Shown here: positions 24,673 to 35,886 of the stretch, piece by piece | How the letters are laid out: each line of letters starts with the position of its first letter | Position numbering within the stretch: position 1 is the first letter of the stretch | DNA from: Cyprinodon diabolis | Taxonomy: Eukaryota; Chordata; Actinopteri; Cyprinodontiformes; Cyprinodontidae | Length of the DNA stretch: 64,000 nucleotides | NCBI GenBank assembly: GCA_030533445.1 | Contig: JARPUW010000025.1 | Coordinates: 186,001-250,000, forward strand | Direction of reading: 5' to 3' | The notes under the pieces: generated by a model | Told to the model about the DNA's origin: nothing | Databases searched by the model: none | Seen by the model: the letters and a program-made list of their open reading frames with translations, nothing else | Program-made: the position numbers and the translations under genes

Positions 24673-27600
24673 AATGAATGCAGGCTGATGACGTCATCTT
24701 AATGAATGCAGGCTGATATCGTCAGCTTAATGAATGCAGGCTGATAACATCAGCTCAGCAAAATGAATGCAGGCTGATAACGTCAGCTTAATTAATGCAA
24801 GCTGATGACATCAGCTTAATGAATTCAAGCTGATGACGTCAGCTTAATGAATGCAGGCTGATGACATCAGCTCAGCTAAATGAATGCAGGCTGATGACAT
24901 CAGCTCAGCTTAATTAATGCAAGCTGATGACATCAGCTTAATGAATTCAAGCTGATGACGTCAGCTTAATGAATACAGGCTGATGACATCAGCTCAGCTA
25001 AATGAATGCAGGCTGATGACATCAGCTCAGCTTAATTAATGCAAGCTGATGACATCAGCTTAATGAATTCAAGCTGATGACGTCAGCTTAATGAGTGCAG
25101 GCTGATGACATCAGCTCAGCTAAATGAATGCAGGCTGATGATATCAGCCTAATGAATTCAAGCTGATGACGTCTGCTCAGCTAAATGAATGCAGGGTGAT
25201 GACATCAGCTTAATTAATGCAGTATGATGACATCAGCTCAGCTTAATTAATGCAGGCTGATGACATCAGCTTAATTAATTCAAGCTGATGACATCAGCTT
25301 AATGAATACAGGCTGATGACGTCGGCTTAATGAATGCAGGCTGATGACATCAGCTCAGCTAAATGAATGCAGGCAGATAACATCAGCTTAATTAATGCAG
25401 TATGATGACATCAGCTCAGCTTAAATAATGCAGGCTGATGACATCAGCCTAATGAATTCAAGCTGATGACGTCTGCTCAGCTAAATGAATGCAGGGTGAT
25501 GACATCAGCTTAATTAATGCAGTATGATGACATCAGCTCAGCTTAATTAATGCAGGCTGATGACATCAGCTTAATTAATTCAAGCTGATGACATCAGCTT
25601 AATGAATACAGGCTGATGACGTCGGCTTAATGAATGCAGGCTGATGACATCAGCTCAGCTAAATGAATGCAGGCAGATAACATCAGCTTAATTAATGCAG
25701 TATGATGACATCAGCTCAGCTTAAATAGTGCAGGCTGATGACATCAGCCTAATGAATTCAAGCTGATGACGTCTGCTCAGCTAAATGAATGCAGGGTGAT
25801 GACATCAGCTTAATTAATGCAGAATGATGACATCAGCTCAGCTTAATTAATGCAGGCTGATGACATCAGCTTAATGAATGCAGTATGATGACATCAGCTA
25901 AGCTTAATTAATGCAGGCTGATGACATCAGCTTAGTGAATTCAAGCTGATGTCATCAGCTTAATGAATCAAGGCTGATGACATCAGCTCAGCTAAATGAA
26001 TGCAGGCTGATGACATCAGCTCAGCTTAATTAATGCAAGCTGATGACATCAAATTAATGAATTCAAGCTGATGACGTCAGCTTAATGAATGCAGGCTGAT
26101 GACATCAGCTCAGCTAAATGAATGCAGGCTGGTTACATCAGCCTAATGAATTCAAGCTGATGACGTCTGCTCAGCTAAATGAATGCAGGGTGATGACATC
26201 AGCTTAATTAATGCAGTATGATGACATCAGCTCAGCTTAATTAATGCAGGCTGATGACATCAGCTTAATTCAAGCTGATGACATCAGCTTAATGAATGCA
26301 GGCTGATGACATCAGCTAAATGAATGCAGGCTGATTACGTCATCTTAATGAATGCAGGCTGATGACATCAGATCAGCTAAATGAATGCAGGCTGATGATG
26401 TCATCTTAATGAATGCAGGCTGATGACATCATTTAAATGAATTCCAGCTGATGACATTAGCTTAATGAATGCAGGCTGATGACGTCAGCTTAATGAATGC
26501 AGACTGATGACATCAGCTCAGCTTAATTAATGCAGGCTGATGACATCGGCTTAATGAATTCAAGCTGATGACATCAGCTTAATGAATGCAGGCTGATGAC
26601 GTCAGCTTAATGAATGCATGCTGATGACATCAGCTTAGCTAAATGAATGCAGGCTGATGACCTCAGCTTAATTAATGAAGGATGATGACATCAGCTCAGC
26701 TTAATTAATGCAGGCTGATGATATCAGCTTAATGAATTCAAGCTGATGACATCAGCTTAATGAATCAAGGCTGATGACATCAGCTTAATGAATGCAGGCT
26801 GATGACGTCAGCTCAGCTTAATTAATGCAGGCTGATGACATCAGCTTAATGAATGCAGGCTGATGACATCAGCCCAGCTTAATTAATGCAGGCTGATGAC
26901 ATCATTTAAATGAATTCCAGCTGATGACATCAGCTTAATGATTAATGGCTGATGAAATCAGCTTAATGAATGCAGGCTGATGACATCAGCTTAATGAATG
27001 CAGGCTGATGACATAAGCCCAGCTTAATTAATGCAGGCTGATGACATCATTTAAATGAATTCCAGCTGATGACATCAGCTTAATGAATGAAGGCTGATGA
27101 CATCAGCTCAGCTTAATTAATGCAGGCTGATGACATCATTTAAATGAATTCCAGCTGATGACATTAGCTTAATGAATGCAGGCTGATGACATCAGATCAG
27201 CTAAATGAATGCAGGCTGATGACGTCATCTTAATGAATGCAGGCTGAAGACATCAGCTCGACTTAATTAATGCAGGCTGATGACATCAGCTTAATGAATG
27301 CAGGCTGATGACATCAGCCCAGCTTAATTAATGTAGGCTGATGACATCATTTAAATGAATTCCAGCTGATGACATCAGCTTAATGAATGCAGGTTGATGA
27401 CATCAGCTCATCTTAATTAATGCAGGCTGATGACATCATTTAAATGAATTCCAGCTGATGACATTAGCTTAATGAATGCAGGCTGATGACATCAGATCAG
27501 CTAAATGAATGCAGGCTGATGACGTCATCTTAATGAATGCAGGCTGATGACATCAGCTCAGCTTAATTAATGCAGGCTGATGACATCAGCTTTATGAATG

Positions 27601-30600
27601 CAGCCTGATGACATCAGCTTAATGAACCAAGGTTCATGAAATCAGCTTAATGAATGCAGGCTGATGACATCAGCTTAATGAATGCAGGCTGATGACATCA
27701 GCCCAGCTTAATTAATTCAGGCTGATGACATCATATAAATGAATTCCAGCTGATGACATTAGCTTAATGAATGCAGGCTGATGACATCAGATCAGCTAAA
27801 TGAATGCAGGCTGATGACGTCATCTTAATGAATGCAGGCTGATGACATCAGCTCAGCTTAATTAATGCAGGCTGATGACATCAGCTTAATGAATGCAGGC
27901 TGATGACAACAGCCCAGCTTAATTAATAAAGGCTGATGACATCATTTAAATGAATTCCAGCTGATGACATTAGCTTAATGAATGCAGGCTGATGACGTCA
28001 TCTTAATGAATGCAGGCTGATGACATCAGCTTAATGAATGCAGACTGATGACATCAGCTCAGCTTAATTAACGCAGGCTGATGAAATCAGCATAATGAGT
28101 TCAAGCTGATGACATCAGCTTAATGAATGCAGGCTGATGACATCAGCTTAGCTAAATGAATGCAGGCTGATGACATCAGCTTAATTAATGCAGGATGATG
28201 ACATCAGCTCAGCTTAATTAATGCAGGCTGATGATATCAGCTTAATGAATTCAAGCTGATGACATCAGCTTAATGAATCAAGGCTGATGACATCAGCTTA
28301 ATGAATGCAGGCTGATGACGTAAGCTCAGCTTAATTAATGCAGGCTGATGACATCAGCTTAATGAATGCAGGCTGATGACATCAGCCCAGCTTAATTAAT
28401 GCAGGCTGATGACATCATTTAAATGAATTCCAGCTGATGACATCAGCTTAATGATTAATGGCTGATGAAATCAGCTTGATGAATGCAGGCTGATGACGTC
28501 AGCTTAATTAATGCAGGCTGATGACATCATTTAAATGAATTCCAGCTGATGACATTAGCTTAATGAATGCAGGCTGATGACATCAGATCAGCTAAATGAA
28601 TGCAGGCTGATGACATCAGCTTAATGAATGCAGACTGATGACATCAGCTCAGCTTAATTAATGCAGGCTGATGACATCAGCTTAATGAGTTCAAGCTGAT
28701 GACATCAGCTTAATGAATGCAGGCTGATGACATCAGCTTAGCTAAATGAATGCAGGCTGATGACATCAGCTTAATTAATGCAGGATGATGACATCAGCTC
28801 AGCTTAATTAATGCAGGCTGATGATATCAGCTAAGCTTAATTAATGCAGGCTGATGACATCAGCTTAGTGAATTCAAGCTGATGTCATCAGCTTAATGAA
28901 TCAAGGCTGATGACATCAGCTCAGCTAAATGAATGCAGGCTGATGACATCAGCTCAGCTTAATTAATGCAAGCTGATGACATCAAATTAATGAATTCAAG
29001 CTGATGACGTCAGCTTAATGAATGCAGGCTGATGACATCAGCCCAGCTTAATTAATTCAGGCTGATGACATCATATAAATGAATTCCAGCTGATGACATT
29101 AGCTTAATGAATGCAGGCTGATGACATCAGATCAGCTAAATGAATGCAGGCTGATGACGTCATCTTAATGAATGCAGGCTGATGACATCAGCTCAGCTTA
29201 ATTAATGCAGGCTGATGACATCAGCTTAATGAATGCAGGCTGATGACAACAGCCCAGCTTAATTAATGCAGGCTGATGACATCATTTAAATGAATTCCAG
29301 CTGATGACATTAGCTTAATGAATGCAGGCTGATGACGTCATCTTAATGAATGCAGGCTGATGACATCAGCTTAATGAATGCAGACTGATGACATCAGCTC
29401 AGCTTAATTAATGCAGGCTGATGAAATCAGCATAATGAGTTCAAGCTGATGACATCAGCTTAATGAATGCAGGCTGATGACATCAGCTTAGCTAAATGAA
29501 TGCAGGCTGATGACATCAGCTTAATTAATGCAGGATGATGACATCAGCTCAGCTTAATTAATGCAGGCTGATGATATCAGCTAAGCTTAATTAATGCAGG
29601 CTGATGACATCAGCTTAGTGAATTCAAGCTGATGTCATCAGCTTAATGAATCAAGGCTGATGACATCAGCTCAGCTAAATGAATGCAGGCTGATGACATC
29701 AGCTCAGCTTAATTAATGCAAGCTGATGACATCAAATTAATGAATTCAAGCTGATGACGTCAGCTTAATGAATGCAGGCTGATGACATCAGCTCAGCTAA
29801 ATGAATGCAGGCTGGTTACATCAGCCTAATGAATTCAAGCTGATGACGTCTGCTCAGCTAAATGAATGCAGGTTGATGACATCAGCTTAATTAATGCAGT
29901 ATGATGACATCAGCTCAGCTTAATTAATGCAGGCTGATGACATCAGCTTAATTAATTCAAGCTGATGACATCAGCTTAATGAATGCAGGCTGATGACATC
30001 AGCTAAATGAATGCAGGCTGATGACGTCATCTTAATGAATGCAGGCTGATGACATCAGATCAGCTAAATGAATGCAGGCTGATGACGTCATCTTAATGAA
30101 TGCAGGCTGATGACATCATTTAAATGAATTCCAGCTGATGACATTAGCTTAATGAATGCAGGCTGATGACGTCAGCTTAATGAATGCAAACTGATGACAT
30201 CAGCTCAGCTTAATTAATGCAGGCTGATGACATCGGCTTAATGAATTCAAGCTGATGACATCAGCTTAATGAATGCAGGCTGATGACGTCAGCTTAATGA
30301 ATGCATGCTGATGACATCAGCTTAGCTAAATGAATGCAGGCTGAAGACCTCAGCTTAATTAATGCAGGATGATGACATAAGCTCAGCTTAATTAATGCAG
30401 GCTGATGATATCAGCTTAATGAATCAAGGCTGATGACATCAGCTTAATGAATGCAGGCTGATGACGTCGGCTCAGCTTAATTAATGCAGGCTGATGACAT
30501 CAGCTTAATGAATGCAGGCTGATGACATCCGCCCAGCTTAATTAATGCAGGCTGATGACATCATTTAAATGAATTCCAGCTGATGACATCAGCTTAATGA

Positions 30601-33600
30601 TTAATGGCTGATGAAATCAGCTTAATGAATGCAGGCTGATGACATCAACTTAATGAATGCAGGCTGATGACATAAGCCCAGCTTAATTAATGCAGGCTGA
30701 TGACATCATTTAAATTAATTCCAGCTGATGACATCAGCTTAATGAATGAAGGCTGATGACATCAGCTCAGCTTAATTAATGCAGGCTGATGACATCATTT
30801 AAATGAATTCCAGCTGATGACATTAGCTTAATGAATGCAGGCTGATGACATCAGATCAGCTAAATGAATGCAGGCTGATGACGTCATCTTAATGAATGCA
30901 GGCTGAAGACATCAGCTCGACTTAATTAATGCCGGCTGATGACATCAGCTTAATGAATGCAGGCTGATGACATCAGCCCAGCTTAATTAATGTAGGCTGA
31001 TGACATCATTTAAATGAATTCCAGCTGATGACATCAGCTTAATGAATGCAGGCTGATGACATCAGCTCAGCTTAATTAATGCAGGCTGATGACATCATTT
31101 AAATGAATTCCAGCTGATGACATTAGCTTAATGAATGCAGGCTGATGACATCAGATCAGCTAAATGAATGCAGGCTGATGACGTCATCTTAATGAATGCA
31201 GGCTGATGACATCAGCTCAGCTTAATTAATGCAGGCTGATGACATCAGCTTTATGAATGCAGCCTGATGACATCAGCTTAATGAACCAAGGCTCATGAAA
31301 TCAGCTTAATGAATGCAGGCTGATGACATCAGCCCAGCTTAATTAATTCAGGCTGATGACATCATTTAAATGAATTCCAGCTGATGACATTAGCTTAATG
31401 AATGCAGGCTGATGACATCAGATCAGCTAAATGAATGCAGGCTGATGACGTCATCTTAATTAATGCAGGCTGATGACATCAGCTCAGCTTAATTAATGCA
31501 GGCTGATGACATCAGCTTAATGAATGCAGGCTGATGACAACAGCCCAGCTTAATTAATGCAGGCTGATGACATCATTTAAATGAATTCCAGCTGATGATA
31601 TTAGCTTAATGAATGCAGGCTGATGACGTCATCTTAATGAATGCAGGCTGATGACATCAGCTTAATGAATGCAGACTGATGACATCAGCTCAGCTTAATT
31701 AATGCAGGCTGATGACATCAGCGTAATGAGTTCAAGCTGATGACATCAGCTTAATGAATGCAGGCTGATGACATCAGCTTAGCTAAATGAATGCAGGCTG
31801 ATGACATCAGCTTAATTAATGCAGGATGATGACATCAGCTCAGCTTAATTAATGCAGGCTGATGATATCAGCTTAATGAATTCAAGCTGATGACATCAGC
31901 TTAATGAATCAAGGCTGATGACATCAGCTTAATGAATCCAGGCTGATGACGTCAGCTCAGCTTAATTAATGCAGGCTGATGACATCAGCTTAATGAATGC
32001 AGGCTGATGACATCAGCCCAGCTTAATTAATGCAGGCTGATGACATCATTTAAATGACTTCCAGCTGATGACATCAGCTTAATGATTAATGGCTGATGAA
32101 ATCAGCTTGATGAATGCAGGCTGATGACATCAGCTTAATTAATGCAGGCTGATGACATCATTTAAATGAATTCCAGCTGATGACATTAGCTTAATGAATG
32201 CAGGCTGATGACATCAGATCAGCTAAATGAATGCAGGCTGATGACATCAGCTTAATGAATGCAGACTGATGACATCAGCTCAGCTTAATTAATGCAGGCT
32301 GATGACATCAGCTTAATGAGTTCAAGCTGATGACATCAGCTTAATGAATGCAGGCTGATGACATCAGCTTAGCTAAATGAATGCAGGCTGATGACATCAG
32401 CTTAATTAATGCAGGATGATGACATCAGCTCAGCTTAATTAATGCAGGCTGATGATATCAGCTTAATGAATTCAAGCTGATGACATCAGCTTAATGAATT
32501 CAAGCTGATGACATCAGCTTAATGAATCAAGGCTGATGACATCAGCTTAATGAATGCAGGCTGATGACGTCAGCTCAGCTTAATTAATGCAGGCTGATGA
32601 CATCAGCTTAATGAATGCAGGCTGATGACATCAGCCCAGCTTAATTAATGCAGGCTGATGACATAATTTAAATGAATTCCAGCTGATGACATCAGCTTAA
32701 TGATTAATGGCTGATGAAATCAGCTTAATGAATGCAGGCTGATGACATCAGCTTAATGAATGCAGGCTGATGACATAAGCCCAGCTTAATTAATGCAGGC
32801 TGATGACATCATTTAAATGAATTCCAGCTGATGACATCAGCTTAATGAATGAAGGCTGATGACATCAGCTCAGCTTAATTAATGCAGGCTGATGACATCA
32901 TTTAAATGAATTCCAGCTGATGACATTAGCTTAATGAATGCAGGCTGATGACATCAGATCAGCTAAATGAATGCAGGCTGATGACGTCATCTTAATGAAT
33001 GCAGGCTGAAGACATCAGCTCGACTTAATTAATGCAGGCTGATGACATCAGCTTAATGAATGCAGGCTGATGACATCAGCCCAGCTTAATTAATGTAGGC
33101 TGATGACATCATTTAAATGAATTCCAGCTGATGACATCAGCTTAATGAATGCAGGCTGATGACATCAGCTCAGCTTAATTAATGCAGGCTGATGACATCA
33201 TTTAAATGAATTCCAGCTGATGACATTAGCTTAATGAATGCAGGCTGATGACATCAGATCAGCTAAATGAATGCAGGCTGACGACGTCATCTTAATGAAT
33301 GCAGGCTGATGACATCAGCTCAGCTTAATTAATGCAGGCTGATGACATCAGCTTTATGAATGCAGCCTGATGACATCAGCTTTATGAACCAAGGCTCATG
33401 AAATCAGCTTAATGAATGCAGGCTGATGACATCAGCTTAATGAATGCAGGCTGATGACATCAGCCCAGCTTAATTAATTCAGGCTGATGACATCATTTAA
33501 ATGAATTCCAGCTGATGACATTAGCTTAATGAATGCAGGCTGATGACATCAGATCAGCTAAATGAATGCAGGCTGATGACGTCATCTTAATGAATGCAGG

Positions 33601-34605
33601 CTGATGACATCAGCTCAGCTTAATTAATGCAGGCTGATGACATCAGCTTAATGAATGCAGGCTGATGACAACAGCCCAGCTTAATTAATGCAGGCTGATG
33701 ACATGATTTAAATGAATTCCAGCTGATGACATTAGCTTAATGGATGCAGGCTGATGACGTCATCTTAATGAATGCAGGCTGATGACATCAGCTTAATGAA
33801 TGCAGGCTGATCACGTCAGCTTAATTAATGCAGGCTGATGACATCATTTAAATGAATTCCAGCTGATGATATTAGCTTAATGAATGCAGGCTGATGACGT
33901 CATCTTAATGAATGCAGGCTGATGACATCAGCTTAATGAATGCAGACTGATGACATCAGCTCAGCTTAATTAATGCAGGCTGATGACATCAGCGTAATGA
34001 GTTCAAGCTGATGACATCAGCTTAATGAATGCAGGCTGATGACATCAGCTTAGCTAAATGAAGGCAGGCTGATGACATCAGCTTAATTAATGCAGGATGA
34101 TGACATCAGCTCAGCTTAATTAATGCAGGCTGATGATATCAGCTTAATGAATTCAAGCTGATGACATCAGCTTAATGAATCAAGGCTGATGACATCAGCT
34201 TAATGAATCCAGGCTGATGACGTCAGCTCAGCTTAATTAATGCAGGCTGATGACATCAGCTTAATGAATGCAGGCTGATGACATCAGCCCAGCTTAATTA
34301 ATGCAGGCTGATGACATCATTTAAATGAATTCCAGCTGATGACATCAGCTTAATGATTAATGGCTGATGAAATCAGCTTGATGAATGCAGGCTGATGACA
34401 TCAGCTTAATTAATGCAGGCTGATGACATCATTTAAATGAATTCCAGCTGATGACATTAGCTTAATGAATGCAGGCTGATGACATCAGATCAGCTAAATG
34501 AATGCAGGCTGATGACATCAGCTTAATGAATGCAGACTGATGACATCAGCTCAGCTTAATTAATGCAGGCTGATGACATCAGCTTAATGAGTTCAAGCTG
34601 ATGAC
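24673..34605. repeat. 10.07-kb higher-order unit of the 28-bp satellite, copy 2 (truncated)
   Basis: This is the near-identical partner of 14606-24514. It differs by a 4-bp deletion in a TTAATTAATTC stretch near 26264, by one additional 28-bp unit (containing TTTATGAATGCAGCC) near 27590, and by scattered substitutions, for example CTCATC against CTCAGC near 27410 and GAAGGC against GAATGC near 34071. It ends abruptly at the N gap. Confidence 0.92.
25128..25875. repeat. 300-bp tandem sub-repeat in second 10-kb copy
   Basis: Counterpart of 15061-15808 at +10067 bp, with the same two and a half units and the same unit-specific differences, such as AATAGTGCAGG at the start of the third. The 300-bp amplification therefore predates the 10-kb duplication. 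Confidence 0.9.
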
Positions 34606-35105
34606 NNNNNNNNNNNNNNNNNNNNNNNNNNNNNNNNNNNNNNNNNNNNNNNNNNNNNNNNNNNNNNNNNNNNNNNNNNNNNNNNNNNNNNNNNNNNNNN
34701 NNNNNNNNNNNNNNNNNNNNNNNNNNNNNNNNNNNNNNNNNNNNNNNNNNNNNNNNNNNNNNNNNNNNNNNNNNNNNNNNNNNNNNNNNNNNNNNNNNNN
34801 NNNNNNNNNNNNNNNNNNNNNNNNNNNNNNNNNNNNNNNNNNNNNNNNNNNNNNNNNNNNNNNNNNNNNNNNNNNNNNNNNNNNNNNNNNNNNNNNNNNN
34901 NNNNNNNNNNNNNNNNNNNNNNNNNNNNNNNNNNNNNNNNNNNNNNNNNNNNNNNNNNNNNNNNNNNNNNNNNNNNNNNNNNNNNNNNNNNNNNNNNNNN
35001 NNNNNNNNNNNNNNNNNNNNNNNNNNNNNNNNNNNNNNNNNNNNNNNNNNNNNNNNNNNNNNNNNNNNNNNNNNNNNNNNNNNNNNNNNNNNNNNNNNNN
35101 NNNNN
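34606..35105. other. Assembly gap, 500 N
   Basis: A second run of exactly 500 unknown bases. The repeat type switches back from the 28-bp satellite to the 177-bp satellite across it. Apparent long reading frames on either strand here consist of N and are artefacts. Confidence 0.99.
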
Positions 35106-35886
35106 CTGGAGTTGTAACAGACAAACCATTAATGATACAGCCATGATCTTTTCTGGCAATCATCTAGAGCTGAAAACTAACAATATAAAGTAGATTTGAG
35201 CAGATGTTTTTGGTTCCAAGCTTCAAAACAGAAGTTGAGGCCAAAACGCTCTTTTCACAGTGAGATAATGCCATTTTGGCCTCTGGAGTTGTAACAGACA
35301 AACCATTAATGATACAGCCATGATCTTTTCTGGCAATCATCTAGTGCTGAAAACTAACAATATAAAGTAGATTTGAGCAGATGTTTTTGGTTCCAAGCTT
35401 CAAAACAGAAGTTGAGGCCAAAACGCTCTTTTCACAGTGAGATAATGCCATTTTGGCCTCTGGAGTTGTAACAGACAAACCATTAATGATACAGCCATGA
35501 TCTTTTCTGGCAATCATCTAGAGCTGAAAACTAACAATATAAAGTAGATTTGAGCAGATGTTTTTGGTTCCAAGCTTCAAAACAGAAGTTGAGGCCAAAA
35601 CGCTCTTTTCACAGTGAGATAATGCCATTTTGGCCTCTGGAGTTGTAACAGACAAACCATTAATGATACAGCCATGATCTTTTCTGGCAATCATCTAGTG
35701 CTGAAAACTAACAATATAAAGTAGATTTGAGCAGATGTTTTTGGTTCCAAGCTTCAAAACAGAAGTTGAGGCCAAAACGCTCTTTTCACAGTGAGATAAT
35801 GCCATTTTGGCCTCTGGAGTTGTAACAGACAAACCATTAATGATACAGCCATGATCTTTTCTGGCAATCATCTAGAGCTGAAAACG

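Larger units (their letters stand above)
14606..34605. repeat. 28/33-bp palindromic satellite array, exactly 20000 bp
   Basis: The entire segment is built from a short unit of the form TTAATGAATGCAGG followed by CTGATGACATCAGC, 28 bp long, or 33 bp when CTCAG is inserted after CATCAG. Variant parts include TTAATTAATGCA, AATGAATTCAAGC, ATTTAAATGAATTCCAGC, GACGTC for GACATC, and GATTAATGGC. On a 28-33-bp unit this is roughly 600-700 copies. Stop codons (TAA, TGA) in every unit exclude long reading frames. It has no visible similarity to the 177-bp monomer. Short perfect palindromes dominate (TGACGTCA, TTAATTAA, ATTTAAAT, GAATTC, CAGCTG). No gene or mobile element was seen in it. Its exact round length and the equal gaps on both sides suggest placement by scaffolding software. 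Confidence 0.97.

Noticed and set aside
14606..34605. CRISPR-like array of regular short repeats
   Set aside because: The 28-bp units are directly adjacent with no unique spacers, the variation is that of a satellite, and no cas genes are present.
14606..34605. C/D-box snoRNA-like motifs (TGATGA and CTGA)
   Set aside because: They fall out of the repeat core itself, the base before TGATGA is C and not a purine, and there is no consistent terminal stem or guide region.
14606..34605. Transposon insertion into the 177-bp array
   Set aside because: No terminal repeats, target-site duplication or coding sequence is seen, and both edges are N gaps, so no true junction is available.
34579..35163. 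Three reading frames of 181-194 codons across the second gap
   Set aside because: They are open only because N codons are not stops.
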